A stretch of DNA of 64,000 nucleotides from CAZEGV01 sp964511645 (GCA_964511645.1 CAZEGV010000003.1:1-64000), one strand, 5' to 3'; counted from the stretch's first letter, positions 27,117 through 37,354 are shown. The notes: generated by a model not told the origin, from the letters alone. Made by a program: numbers and translations.

Positions 27117-28859
27117 TCACTTAATTACCGCTTTGACTTCTCCACATCCGAGCATTGATTTGCCGAAATACGGGTTTTTGATTGCTTTTTGAGTACTTAG
27201 CCAATAAGCACCTTTGTTGTCGTTTGCCATTGGACAAAAATCAACATAAAGGGTTTCGTTGAGTTCAACGCCTACTTGTTGAGATAGATTTAAAAGACTG
27301 TTACTTATTGAAATAAAATGTTTGCGTTGTGCGTTAATGTTCTTTTCTTCACCAAGTAATTTCAAATCTTTTTGTAGAGAAACTAAGGTGCTCATCCAAA
27401 AAAAATGAGCATCGTTCATCACTAAATTCATATCAACTTTCTTCAACATTTTTTCGATGTTTTTAACGTCAGATTGAATAGCGGAATTGTCATTAGCCAA
27501 TTTATTTTTCAGTACAAAATAGCTTGTTATAACATCACCTAACTGTTTTTTGAACACCACAGAAATAGTTGATTTGTCTATTTTTATTCCTTTTTTATCA
27601 CCACCATGTTTATGCCCTGTTGCTACTTTACCGCCCGTTGGGTTCATCATGCTTTTTTTACCAGCCAATTGAGCTGAGGCATCAATTTTGAAAACTCCAT
27701 GCGTAGCGACTTCTTCGCCTTCTTCTAAACCATTTTTGATAATGTAAAAACCACCAAGTTCATCACCCAAAATCACTTCTCTATACATAAAAGAATTGTG
27801 TGTTCTGTTCGGTAATTTCACATAAACAACCGCTCGTTTCCCTGTCCACAATACCGCCGATTTGGGTATCAAAATCACTTCTTCTTTCAAGGTCGATTTT
27901 GAGGTAAGTAAGCCATTGGCAAACATATTGGGCTTTAACAATCCTTTTTTGTTAGGTAATTCTACACGTACATAAGCCACACGAGTTTTTGGGTCGATAA
28001 AAGGATCAATAAAAGAAACTTTTCCTTCAAATGTTTTTCCTGCTAGGGCTTTAAAATTTATCTTAATATTATCTTTTAATTTGACCCAAGCCAAATCGTT
28101 TTCATAGGCTTCAAATAAAACCCAAACTTTTCTTAAATCGGTAATTTCAAATAAAACTTGCCCTTCTTTTACGTGATCACCTTCCGAAATATGACGTTTG
28201 GTTACATAACCATTATAGTCGGAACGGATAATCACTTGGTTTTGTATCGCGCCTCTTTTTTCTAAATTAGCAATTTGTTTATCGCTGAATTTCCATTGTT
28301 TGAGTTTGTTTCTTGCTGCTTCTAACAAATAAATATTGGCAGACTTAGAGACTTCAAATAATTCTTTTTGAGCGGAAATAAATTCAGGTGAATAAATACT
28401 TGCCAATTTTTGTCCCTTGTAGATTTTTTCTCCTGTAAAATTGATGTACAGTCGTTCTATCCTTCCTGGTAAATGCACGGTTTGCGAATATAACAAACGC
28501 TCATCAGCTTTTACTTTTCCCAATAAGCGAAGTTCTTTTTCTGGTTTTTGTTTTTGAACAATAGAGGTCTGTATTTCTGCCAATTTCATTGCCGAGGCTG
28601 ACATTTGTATTTCGTTAGGTAGCGTGTTTTCATCACTCAAATTATCCAAAGGAATTAAATCCATTTGGCATAATGGACATTTTCCTGGTTTGTCTTTTTT
28701 GATTTGTGGATGCATTGAACAAGTCCAAATTTGCTGGTTCTCTTCTAGGTGTTGATGTGTCTCCACTTCCTTTTTTCCACTCGTTAATTTACCAATGGCA
28801 AAACCTACCAAAAGTACTACCACAAGTAAAAACCATTTGTTATTTAGTATCTTTTTCAT
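27117..28859 (-). CDS. cusB: CusB-type periplasmic adaptor with HMBD and DUF3347 domains
   Basis: Membrane-fusion subunit of a copper/silver RND efflux pump, 580 residues. Order: N-terminal anchor (10-24), HMBD module WTCSMHPQ...GKCPLCQMDLIP (46-70), adaptor core with biotinyl-like hairpin and beta-barrel domains (about 85-400), His-rich linker (GHKHGGDKKG), and C-terminal DUF3347 domain (about 435-575) ending DFCPMANDNKGAYWLS and SMLGCGEVK. E. coli CusB is about 407 residues; the extra length is the two metal modules. It is 7 bp after cusC in the cusA-cusC-cusB operon. Confidence 0.92.
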   Translation of the reverse strand: MKKILNNKWFLLVVVLLVGFAIGKLTSGKKEVETHQHLEENQQIWTCSMHPQIKKDKPGKCPLCQMDLIPLDNLSDENTLPNEIQMSASAMKLAEIQTSIVQKQKPEKELRLLGKVKADERLLYSQTVHLPGRIERLYINFTGEKIYKGQKLASIYSPEFISAQKELFEVSKSANIYLLEAARNKLKQWKFSDKQIANLEKRGAIQNQVIIRSDYNGYVTKRHISEGDHVKEGQVLFEITDLRKVWVLFEAYENDLAWVKLKDNIKINFKALAGKTFEGKVSFIDPFIDPKTRVAYVRVELPNKKGLLKPNMFANGLLTSKSTLKEEVILIPKSAVLWTGKRAVVYVKLPNRTHNSFMYREVILGDELGGFYIIKNGLEEGEEVATHGVFKIDASAQLAGKKSMMNPTGGKVATGHKHGGDKKGIKIDKSTISVVFKKQLGDVITSYFVLKNKLANDNSAIQSDVKNIEKMLKKVDMNLVMNDAHFFWMSTLVSLQKDLKLLGEEKNINAQRKHFISISNSLLNLSQQVGVELNETLYVDFCPMANDNKGAYWLSTQKAIKNPYFGKSMLGCGEVKAVIK

Positions 28860-28866
28860 CGCTATA

Positions 28867-30090
28867 TTATTTTCCAGTTAAGTAATTGATAAATGCGACA
28901 GAAGTGTTTTTGTCTGTCCTTGCTTTGTCTAATTCTAAGGCATATTTCAAAACATTTCGTTCCATTCTGAGTATTTCTTCAAAGTTTTTTCCGTCGGTAG
29001 AATAAGCTGTGAGTAGAATATTTAAAGATTTTTGAGCCAAAACCAATTGTTTTTGATACAAGATTATTCGTCTTTGTGCATCTTTATAATCTTTCAAGTT
29101 TTTTTCAAACAAAGAAACTAACTCGTTTTGTTTGTTTTCTTTGGTGTATTGAAATTCCTCTATTCTAAAAGATGCTTCTTTTATCATTGCGGTATATTTT
29201 TTTCTGTACAAAGGAATAGAAACGCCTATTTTGGGTAACAAAAGAGCATCTCGTCCATTTTCATTTCCTAAATTTGGGTTGCTACTTTTTCCGATAATAG
29301 CATAATCTACGCCGATAGAAAATTGAGGATTGCCCATTTTTTTAGCCGTTATTTTTTGTTTTTCCCAAGACAAAACTTTGTGTCCCAGTTGTTTTATCAA
29401 ATGATTATTTAACAAATCATCTTTAGAAATTGTCAGGCTGTCATTCCATAAAGTATCGGGAATAAGTACTGTTTTTGGTTCTTTGTTGTTGAGTAGGTTA
29501 TTGAATTTTATTTCAACGGTAGCTTTACTATCCATAAGATAAGCCAATTGATTTGTGAGTTCGTTGATTTCCATTTCGACCCTCATTTCATCAACCACGG
29601 ATGCTTTGCCTGTTTCTATTTTTATAATAGCGAGTTGCTGAAAAGTAGCCAAAATACGTAAATTTTCTTTGCTTATATTTATACCTTTTTGAAGGAAATA
29701 TATCGTGTAATAAGTTGATTTGACATCAAAAAACAATTTTGATTTGGCTTCTTCAAATGCTTCGTACTTTGCTTTAGCATTTTGAGTTGCTACATCTTTT
29801 TTAGCATTTAGCGTACCAAACCAAGGAAACATTTGGCTAAAACCAAGTTTTGCTTTTTGTGGACCTACACGAGTTTCTATTGGCGAAATGAAATAACCAA
29901 AACTCACTTTTGGGTCAGGTAAAGTGCCTACTTGAGGGATTTTTTGTAACGAAGCATGATAACTCGCAAACGTAGCCTTTAAGTAAGGGTTGTTTTGGGC
30001 TGCTATTTTCAGGTAATTGTTTAGTTCCGTTTGTGCATTTACCACAACGGTAAACAAGCCTATAATCAGATAAATAAGTATGTTTTTCAT
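28867..30090 (-). CDS. cusC: TolC-family outer membrane efflux protein (CusC-like)
   Basis: Outer membrane channel partner of the RND pump, 407 residues, with a signal peptide (MKNILIYLIIGLFTVVVNAQ) and long alpha-helical repeats typical of TolC (two halves, residues about 30-210 and 215-400). The start at 30090 is preferred over the open frame to 30117 because it begins with a signal peptide and makes a 4-bp ATGA overlap with the end of cusA. Substrate assignment rests on the neighbours. Confidence 0.88.
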   Translation of the reverse strand: MKNILIYLIIGLFTVVVNAQTELNNYLKIAAQNNPYLKATFASYHASLQKIPQVGTLPDPKVSFGYFISPIETRVGPQKAKLGFSQMFPWFGTLNAKKDVATQNAKAKYEAFEEAKSKLFFDVKSTYYTIYFLQKGINISKENLRILATFQQLAIIKIETGKASVVDEMRVEMEINELTNQLAYLMDSKATVEIKFNNLLNNKEPKTVLIPDTLWNDSLTISKDDLLNNHLIKQLGHKVLSWEKQKITAKKMGNPQFSIGVDYAIIGKSSNPNLGNENGRDALLLPKIGVSIPLYRKKYTAMIKEASFRIEEFQYTKENKQNELVSLFEKNLKDYKDAQRRIILYQKQLVLAQKSLNILLTAYSTDGKNFEEILRMERNVLKYALELDKARTDKNTSVAFINYLTGK

Positions 30091-33000
30091 AATTTTTTTA
30101 GTTGTTTTTCTTTCCACATACTGTAAAGTACAGGGACAATAAACATGGTCATTACTTGGATAAGCATCCCGCCAAATAATGGAATAGACATAGGTCCCAT
30201 AATGTCTGAACCTTTTCCTTGCGAGGTCAAAACGGGGATTAAAGCAATGATAGTTGTTGCAGCAGTAAGCATAGCAGGACGTACCCTTTTGGAAGCAGCG
30301 ATGACAACTGCTTTTTTAATTTCATCGATTGTTTTTGGGTGATCTTTTTCAAATTTTTGTTGTAGATAAGTTCCCATAATCACCCCATCATCGGTGGCAA
30401 CACCAAATAAGGCAATAAAACCAACCCAAACAGCAACACTCAAATTAACGGTGTGTACTTGAAATAGATTTCTCAAATCAATTCCTGCGATAGAAAAATC
30501 GAGAAAATCGGGTGAACTGTATAACCAAAGCATAATAAACCCACCAGAAAGTGCAACAAATAATCCACTGAAAATCATGGCGGTCATGGTTACGGATTTG
30601 AATTGGAAATACAAAATCAAGAAAATAATCAGTAAGGAAATAGGGACAACCAAGAGCAATCTTTTGGTGGCACGTACTTGATTTTCATAATTTCCTGTAA
30701 AACGATAACTCACCCCAGCAGGAAGAACAAGTTCGCCATTTTCTATTTTTTGGCTCAATAATGCTTGTGCATCTTCCACAACATCAACTTCTGCTTGACC
30801 TTCTTTTTTATCAAAAATCACATAACTCACCAAGAATGTATCCTCACTTTTAATAACCTGAGGACCTCTTTTGTAATGAAAAATTGCTAATTCATTTAAA
30901 GGGATTTGCACCCCAGAAGGTGTAGGGATAAGTACGTTTTTCAAATCTTCAGGATTGTCTCTGTATTCCCTGGCATAGCGTACACGGATAGCAAAACGTT
31001 TACGCCCTTCTACGGAATTGGTCAAAGGCATACCACCAATAGCTACTGAAATTTGATTTTGAATATCTTCAATAGTCAATCCGTAACGGGCAATAGCTTC
31101 TCTGTTGATTTCTATTTCCAAATAAGGTTTTCCCACCACTCGGTCAGCAAATACAGCGGAAGCTTCTACTGTTGGTACTTCTTTTAAGACTTTTTCAATT
31201 GCGTAGCCGACTTTTTCGATTGTTGCTAAGTCAGGACCAAATACTTTGATACCCATAGGTGCACGCATTCCTGTTGCCAACATAACCAAACGTGTTTCGA
31301 TAGGTTGTAGTTTTGGTGCAGATGTTAGCCCTGGCATTTTAGAATGTTTCAAAATTTCTTTCCAAATATCATCGGGTGATTGGATGTGCTTTCGCCATTG
31401 TCGGAAATATTCCCCATTTTTATCTTCAATCAGGTTTTCTGTAGCAATGGTACGGAATACATCTTCACCGTATTTGTAGGTTGTACTGTCTTTTAAAATA
31501 AAGGCATTGTTATTATTGATTTTGAAACGTGTTTTATGACCATTTTCATTTACTTTAAATTCGGGTAAATAATTAATGATATTTTCATACATAGAAATAG
31601 GGGCAGGGTCAAGAGCAGTGTTGGCTCGTCCCCATTTTCCTACCGAAACATCAACTTCTGGAATGGCGTTAAGTTGTCTGTCCAGTTTTCTAATCACATT
31701 TACATTTTCCTCTACACCAGAATGAGGCATTGTGGTCGGCATCAATAAAAATGAGCCTTCATTGAGCGAAGGCATAAACTCTTTTCCTAAACCAGGAAAG
31801 GTCATTTCCATTTTTTTCCATACAGCATTGTCTTTTATAATAGTAGGAAAAAAGCTAAAGACACGACCAAAGCCCAACCAAGCATTTGCACCAAACAAAA
31901 CGACAACTAGTGGAATACTCAAAAATAAAGTTTTATGAGCCAAACACCAAGTGAGTATAGGTTGATAAAAATGAACGATAGTGAGTAAGAACCCTAAAAT
32001 CAATCCGATAGTAAGGGTAACAAACAACACATTTGCAAAGAAAGAATTTTGAGCACCCAAAGGCATCCAAACTAAGGCGATAAAATAAGTAACAATAAAA
32101 GCCGTAATGGCAATGTTTATCCAATTGACAAAATGTTTTTTGCTTGGAGACCATTTGTATTCTAATAAATTATTGATGCCAAAAAGCACCAAAGCGAGAG
32201 CTACCCAACTTCCAAAACCAATAAAAAAACCTAGCCCCAAAATGATAAGTAAAGCATTCCAAAATTTACTCATTTTACCTTTATCTAATCGAATAGAAAA
32301 AATAATATGAGCAAAAGTTGGGATAAATAACAAGCCAATAATCAATGCAGAAAGCATGGCAAAAGTTTTGGTGAAAGCCAAAGGGGTAAATAATTTTCCT
32401 TCAGCTGCCTGCATCGCAAAAACAGGTAAAAAACTTACAATTGTAGTAAACAAAGCTGTAATGACAGCTGTGGCAACTTCCGAAGCACCATCATAAATGA
32501 CATTGAGCAATTCCTTGCCTTTTTTGCCTATATTTTCAGGTAACTCGATGTGTTGAATAATATTTTCTGTAAACACAATACCAACATCTACCATCACACC
32601 AATGGCTATCGCAATACCAGATAGAGCGACAATATTGGCATCTACACCAAACTGACGCATCATAATAAAAGTAATCAACACGCCAATAGGTAATAAACTG
32701 GCAATTAAAATAGATGCTCTGAGGTTTAAAACCATGATAACCACAACGATAAGAGCGATAAGCATTTCGAGAGATAAAGCCTCTTCTAGCGTACCTAAAG
32801 TTTCTTTAATTAAGCCTGTTCGGTCATAAAAAGGAACAACGGTTACTTTTGAAACCGTACCGTCAGCTAAAATTTTTGATGGTAAACCAGCTTCAATTTC
32901 TTTGATTTTTTCTTTCACTCGGTTAATGACTTTTAATGGGTTGGCACCATATCTTGCCACCACACTAGCACCAACAGCTTCTGCACCACCTTTGTCTAGT

Positions 33001-33875
33001 CCGCCACGCCGAGGAGCAGGACCAAAGCTTACTTTTGCTACATCTTTGATACGAATAGGTACATTATTGTTTGAAAAAATAACACTTTCTTTTAAATCAT
33101 TAAGGTTTTTGATGTAGCCCAAACCACGTATAAGGTATTCTACTTTGTTGTATTCGATGGTTCTTGCCCCAATGTCTAAGTTACTTTTTTTGACAGCCAT
33201 CATGATTTGAGCAACACTTACATTGTTTGCTTTCATTGCGTTAGGGTCTATGTCTACTTGGTATTCTTTCACAAAACCACCAATTGTAGCGACTTCTGCA
33301 ACCCCTTTTACAGCAGTAAGGGCATAACCAACCTGAAAATCTTGGATAGTTCTCAACTCGTGAGGATCCCAACCACCAGCAGGTTTTCCGTTTTTGTCTC
33401 TGCCTTCTAATGTGTACCAAAAAACTTGCCCCAAAGCCGTAGCATCTGGACCTAAGGCAGGTGAAACCTCTTGAGGAAGTAGGTTGTTGGGTAACGAGTT
33501 GAGTTTTTCAAGAATACGAGTTCTTGACCAATAAAATTCTACATCATCTTCAAATATCAAATAGATACTTGATAAACCAAAAATAGAATTACTTCGGATT
33601 GTTTTGACACCAGGAATGCCTAATAACGCAGTTGTTAAAGGATAGCTGATTTGGTCTTCGATGTCTTGTGGTGAGCGACCTGACCATTTGGTATATACGA
33701 TTTGTTGGTTTTCACCAATGTCTGGTATCGCATCAACAGGTACAGGGTTTCTAGGGATAAGGTCGTTGTCCCAAGCAAATGGGGCAGTCGAAATTCCCCA
33801 AACAATCATAGAGCCAAGCAATAAGAGTGTTACTAGTTTGTTTTCAAGAAAATACTTGATGAGTTTATTTAACAT
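30087..33875 (-). CDS. cusA: CusA/CzcA-family heavy-metal RND efflux permease
   Basis: Inner-membrane proton-driven exporter, 1262 residues. N-terminal helix (14-30), two periplasmic porter regions, and the charge-relay acid Asp430 in IAIGVMVDVGIVFTEN, as in CusA. It is about 200 residues longer than E. coli CusA; the extra part lies around 545-660, between TM6 and the second porter half, and contains about three or four additional hydrophobic segments. Methionines in LATGMRAPMGIKVFGPD fit Cu/Ag rather than Zn/Co, as do the CusB, HMBD and DUF3347 partners. First gene of cusA-cusC-cusB. Confidence 0.93.
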   Translation of the reverse strand: MLNKLIKYFLENKLVTLLLLGSMIVWGISTAPFAWDNDLIPRNPVPVDAIPDIGENQQIVYTKWSGRSPQDIEDQISYPLTTALLGIPGVKTIRSNSIFGLSSIYLIFEDDVEFYWSRTRILEKLNSLPNNLLPQEVSPALGPDATALGQVFWYTLEGRDKNGKPAGGWDPHELRTIQDFQVGYALTAVKGVAEVATIGGFVKEYQVDIDPNAMKANNVSVAQIMMAVKKSNLDIGARTIEYNKVEYLIRGLGYIKNLNDLKESVIFSNNNVPIRIKDVAKVSFGPAPRRGGLDKGGAEAVGASVVARYGANPLKVINRVKEKIKEIEAGLPSKILADGTVSKVTVVPFYDRTGLIKETLGTLEEALSLEMLIALIVVVIMVLNLRASILIASLLPIGVLITFIMMRQFGVDANIVALSGIAIAIGVMVDVGIVFTENIIQHIELPENIGKKGKELLNVIYDGASEVATAVITALFTTIVSFLPVFAMQAAEGKLFTPLAFTKTFAMLSALIIGLLFIPTFAHIIFSIRLDKGKMSKFWNALLIILGLGFFIGFGSWVALALVLFGINNLLEYKWSPSKKHFVNWINIAITAFIVTYFIALVWMPLGAQNSFFANVLFVTLTIGLILGFLLTIVHFYQPILTWCLAHKTLFLSIPLVVVLFGANAWLGFGRVFSFFPTIIKDNAVWKKMEMTFPGLGKEFMPSLNEGSFLLMPTTMPHSGVEENVNVIRKLDRQLNAIPEVDVSVGKWGRANTALDPAPISMYENIINYLPEFKVNENGHKTRFKINNNNAFILKDSTTYKYGEDVFRTIATENLIEDKNGEYFRQWRKHIQSPDDIWKEILKHSKMPGLTSAPKLQPIETRLVMLATGMRAPMGIKVFGPDLATIEKVGYAIEKVLKEVPTVEASAVFADRVVGKPYLEIEINREAIARYGLTIEDIQNQISVAIGGMPLTNSVEGRKRFAIRVRYAREYRDNPEDLKNVLIPTPSGVQIPLNELAIFHYKRGPQVIKSEDTFLVSYVIFDKKEGQAEVDVVEDAQALLSQKIENGELVLPAGVSYRFTGNYENQVRATKRLLLVVPISLLIIFLILYFQFKSVTMTAMIFSGLFVALSGGFIMLWLYSSPDFLDFSIAGIDLRNLFQVHTVNLSVAVWVGFIALFGVATDDGVIMGTYLQQKFEKDHPKTIDEIKKAVVIAASKRVRPAMLTAATTIIALIPVLTSQGKGSDIMGPMSIPLFGGMLIQVMTMFIVPVLYSMWKEKQLKKL

Positions 33876-34018
33876 TTCATTTATTATCTAATGTGAGAAA
33901 GCTACTCGTATGATGAAAAAAACATCAATAAAGTAGAGTTTTTGCTAAACAGACGTATAAATGCATCTGTACTTTTGAATTATCAAAAGCCGTAAAGCAA
34001 TGGTGTTACATTAAATAA

Positions 34019-34441
34019 TTATGAATAAAGAAGAAAGGACTGAAACAAGATTTGCCGATTGAGTTTCAGTAGGGGTGGGGTGTAGGTTAAATATGTCTCC
34101 TCATCAACCTGAGTAATAGGTGATTTGAAATAAGTAATTAAGAAGCTAGTGAAAAAGTATAAGTTAATTTCTGATTCTTCTAAATTAGAAACCTTAAACT
34201 CGTTATCAAGGGTTAGTTGCACGTATTGATTTTTACAACAGTTTTTTTGTTTAATTGTGTTTTGATAATCTTCTTGTGAGCAATTATCTTCTTTTTTTTC
34301 CATTCCGCAACCCAGTGTCTCCTCACCGAAGGCAAAAGAACTTTCTGCTAACTCACCACCGCAATAGTGGTGATTAATAGTTAATCCTAGGTTTGTTACT
34401 AGGATTAATAGGGCTAACGATATGGGGAATATTTTTTTCAA
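34019..34441 (-). CDS. HYC_CC_PP family small exported protein
   Basis: A 140-residue protein with a signal peptide (MKKIFPISLALLILVTNLGL) followed by HHYCGGELAESSFAF, GCGMEKKEDNC, KNCC, and a C-terminal YLTYTPPLL. This spacing of HYC, CC and PP is the hallmark of the HYC_CC_PP family common beside copper efflux genes in Bacteroidota. Cysteines and histidines suggest periplasmic metal binding. It precedes cusA on the same strand by 143 bp and probably belongs to the island; a role in copper sensing or buffering is only inferred. Confidence 0.8.
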   Translation of the reverse strand: MKKIFPISLALLILVTNLGLTINHHYCGGELAESSFAFGEETLGCGMEKKEDNCSQEDYQNTIKQKNCCKNQYVQLTLDNEFKVSNLEESEINLYFFTSFLITYFKSPITQVDEETYLTYTPPLLKLNRQILFQSFLLYS

Positions 34442-34479
34442 ATTCTATTTGATTATACGTAAAGGTATGAAAAATATTG

Positions 34480-36084
34480 TTATATATTATGTAATTCTTT
34501 AATTGTTTGTATTACAGTCTTATCTCTTTGGTTAATGATTTGGTAATATTCATTATCATCCCAGTATAAGCGAGCAAGTAAGGCTTTAAGTTCTAGTTTT
34601 ATTCGAGGGAGTGAGGTGTTGAAGTCAGTTTCGCTATAAGTTTCACTTAGTCTGTTTTTAGTGTGTTTCTTTAATGCAAATAAATCACTTTGGTTGATTT
34701 GGAAGTTTTGATTAAAGTCTGAGAAAGAAAGTAAACTCAGTGAATCTTTGTACTTGAGGTACAGGCTAGGAATAAAATCGTTAAATATTTGCTCCGTATA
34801 AATTTTACCAAGTAAGATTGTATAATGATTGGTGTCTTGCGGGATAAAAATATCGGGATATATTCCCCCACCTCCGTACACAATTCTTCCTTTTTTGGTA
34901 CGATAAACTAAAGTGTCATTATAGCTGACGCTATCTTCTATTTGAAACTCTCCATTTATGAAACGGTTATAGTAGTCCATGAAGTAAGCCGAGTCTTTGT
35001 ATGGTTTTTGGATACATCTTCCTGAAGGGGTGTAATACCTAGATATTGTGATTTTTATTTCAGAACCATCACTAAATTTTTTGGTTTCTTGCACTAATCC
35101 TTTTCCAAAACTTCTTCGTCCTACTATGATACCTCTGTCATTGTCTTGGATTGCTCCTGCCAATACTTCGGATGCAGAAGCGGAACTTTCGTCAATCAAA
35201 ATGGCTAATTTACCAGTACTAAATACTCCTTTTTCTTTTTCTACATTATATAGATTGTTGAATTGTTTTCTTTTGCCTTTGGTGTATAATATTAAAGACT
35301 TGTGGGGTAGTAAGTCTTCGGAAATAGCTATTACTTCATGTAAAAACCCACCACCGTTTCCTCTTAAATCAAGCAATAGAGATTTCATACCTTGTTTTTT
35401 GAGTTTTATAATACTGCTTCTTACTTCGTCTGCGGCGCCTTGGGCAAAACGCCTAAGCTTGATATACGCAGTGGTGCTATCTAGCATATGACTAGCTATT
35501 ATGGCATAAGTTGAGATTTTGTCTCGGATGATTTTTTTGATAAAAAATTCATTTCCTCGTTTTATTTTAACCTCAACAGAATTTCCTTTGGCTCCTCGTA
35601 AAAGATTATATATGATGGGTAAATCGATGCCTATGATAGGTGAGTCATCTACAGAGATTATTTTATCTCCGGATAACAGCCCTGCTTTTTGGCTAGGTCC
35701 ATTTTTTAATACTTTGATTACCATTAATGTATCTTGTATAATTCTAAATTCTACTCCAATACCTTCAAATCCTTTTTGTAATGAAGCGTTATGCATTACA
35801 CTTTCTGTAGCAGGGATGTATACAGTGTGTGGGTCGAGCATTGCAAGCATTGCAGTGATTCCTTTATCCGTTAAGCTATCCAAACCAAGAGAGTCTACAT
35901 AGTCTTGGTTAATAGAGTAGAGTACTTGGCTGATTTTTTCTATTTTTCTTTGGGTGTCGTTAGTTGGAATCTTGTGGTTAGATACAAACATTCCAAATAG
36001 CATTCCTATTACTACTGCTAGTCCTACATATAAGGGGATTTTATATGCCGAGACTACTTCTTTGTTATTTTTTTTATCGCTCAT
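34480..36084 (-). CDS. S41-family C-terminal processing protease (CtpA-like)
   Basis: A 534-residue periplasmic serine protease anchored by one N-terminal helix (residues about 15-32). A PDZ domain (about 85-165, with GVEFRIIQD and GLLSGDKIISVDDSP) precedes the peptidase domain with the catalytic serine in DESSASASEVLAGAIQ and the general-base lysine in GRRSFGKGLVQ. It likely trims or degrades envelope proteins. Its start overlaps the upstream FAD oxidoreductase by 11 bp, so it is co-translated with an unexpected pair of envelope-glycan genes. Confidence 0.93.
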   Translation of the reverse strand: MSDKKNNKEVVSAYKIPLYVGLAVVIGMLFGMFVSNHKIPTNDTQRKIEKISQVLYSINQDYVDSLGLDSLTDKGITAMLAMLDPHTVYIPATESVMHNASLQKGFEGIGVEFRIIQDTLMVIKVLKNGPSQKAGLLSGDKIISVDDSPIIGIDLPIIYNLLRGAKGNSVEVKIKRGNEFFIKKIIRDKISTYAIIASHMLDSTTAYIKLRRFAQGAADEVRSSIIKLKKQGMKSLLLDLRGNGGGFLHEVIAISEDLLPHKSLILYTKGKRKQFNNLYNVEKEKGVFSTGKLAILIDESSASASEVLAGAIQDNDRGIIVGRRSFGKGLVQETKKFSDGSEIKITISRYYTPSGRCIQKPYKDSAYFMDYYNRFINGEFQIEDSVSYNDTLVYRTKKGRIVYGGGGIYPDIFIPQDTNHYTILLGKIYTEQIFNDFIPSLYLKYKDSLSLLSFSDFNQNFQINQSDLFALKKHTKNRLSETYSETDFNTSLPRIKLELKALLARLYWDDNEYYQIINQRDKTVIQTIKELHNI

Positions 36085-37354
36085 TGGCTATTTTTTCGGC
36101 AATTATTTTACCTTCTCTAAAGTGATCATGAATATGTTGATAGCTAAAAGTCGCCACTCGTCCCGTCAAAAACAAATTATTGATAGAAGAAAGTTCTTTT
36201 TTGATTTTGAATAAATCTTTTTCGTATTCTTTTGTAAGAATTGGGTAGGCGTAGTCTAATTTTCTAGTGCTGATTTTATTTACATCTTTCTTGTTAATTA
36301 ATCCTGTGCTTAGCAATTGGGAGAGTACTTTTTCTTGTAATTCTTCTTCATTATAGATTTCTCCTGTTCGGATAGGAACTTCGGCTACAAGCATTGTTTT
36401 ACCTTGAGGTGCTAAATCGGTAGATCGGTTACGAGGTTCTACTATTCTTGTGAATACAAATTGATTGTCGGGGAAGTATATTGAGGCATTGTTTGTAATG
36501 CTTGTTTTGTTTAAGAAAACTTTTACTAAATATAAGTCAATAAACGAGAGTTGTTGAATAGTTTGTTTTAGACCAAGCATGTTTGCCAGTATAGAGAGAG
36601 GTAAAGTGTTTATAATAATATCTGCATGATGTTGTATGCCATTTATTTGTACTTTTGTAATGTAGTTTTTGTTTAATGTAATTTCGTCTACTTTGCTATT
36701 ATAAGCTACTGTAATGTTTTTTGATAGTATGTCAAAAAGTTGTCCTATTCCTTTGAGAGGATAATAAAATTTACCGTCAAGGTGTTTTGTTTTTATTTCT
36801 TTTTTTTGAAAAATTTCGTTTAAAAAAGTGTAAATGTCAAGATTTTTGAGTCGTTTTCCAGCGACTTGGGTAGAGAGTTGGTGGCAAGGTGTTTGCCATA
36901 ATTTTTGGGTGTAAGGGAGTAAAAATCGATTGGCAATATAGTTTCCGTATTTTGATAGGGCTAAGTCTTGAAAATCTTCTGTTTTGGAAGGTCTTCTTAT
37001 AAAGTCTATACTGGCTTTGGTTATTTGTTTAATAGAAAGCCCTTTTATGATGTTAAAGGGAGAAAGGGGAAAGTCAAAGAATGTGTTTCCAGAGTATATT
37101 TGGCTAGGTGTAGAGATTTCTTGGATTTGATTACCAAGTATTTTTTTGAATTCATCAGTGATTTCAGGAAAAATATCGTGTAGGCGATGTGCTCCAGAGT
37201 CGTAGCCTAGACCGTCTTCCCAATATGTAGAGGCATTGCCTCCTAGGTGGTCTTTGGCTTCAATGAGTTTGTATGGGATGTTTTGCTGACCCAAATAATA
37301 AGCAACAGCGACACCAGCGGGACCTCCTCCTAGTATTAATATTTGTTTACTCAT
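36074..37354 (-). CDS. FAD-dependent oxidoreductase, UDP-galactopyranose mutase/protoporphyrinogen oxidase-like
   Basis: A 426-residue flavoprotein with an N-terminal FAD-binding motif (ILGGGPAGVAVAYYLG, 6-21), then IEAKDHLGGNASTYWEDG and GAHRLHDIFPE, resembling the UDP-galactopyranose mutase and protoporphyrinogen oxidase group often found in surface-polysaccharide clusters. No haem genes are adjacent and the neighbour is a membrane glycosyltransferase, so an envelope-sugar role is more likely than haem synthesis; this is inference. Overlaps the GT gene by 8 bp and the S41 protease by 11 bp. Confidence 0.75.
   Translation of the reverse strand: MSKQILILGGGPAGVAVAYYLGQQNIPYKLIEAKDHLGGNASTYWEDGLGYDSGAHRLHDIFPEITDEFKKILGNQIQEISTPSQIYSGNTFFDFPLSPFNIIKGLSIKQITKASIDFIRRPSKTEDFQDLALSKYGNYIANRFLLPYTQKLWQTPCHQLSTQVAGKRLKNLDIYTFLNEIFQKKEIKTKHLDGKFYYPLKGIGQLFDILSKNITVAYNSKVDEITLNKNYITKVQINGIQHHADIIINTLPLSILANMLGLKQTIQQLSFIDLYLVKVFLNKTSITNNASIYFPDNQFVFTRIVEPRNRSTDLAPQGKTMLVAEVPIRTGEIYNEEELQEKVLSQLLSTGLINKKDVNKISTRKLDYAYPILTKEYEKDLFKIKKELSSINNLFLTGRVATFSYQHIHDHFREGKIIAEKIANER

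Noticed and set aside
36074..37354. Protoporphyrinogen oxidase for haem synthesis
   Set aside because: Similarity to the flavoprotein superfamily is general; no haem gene is adjacent and the operon partner is a glycosyltransferase.
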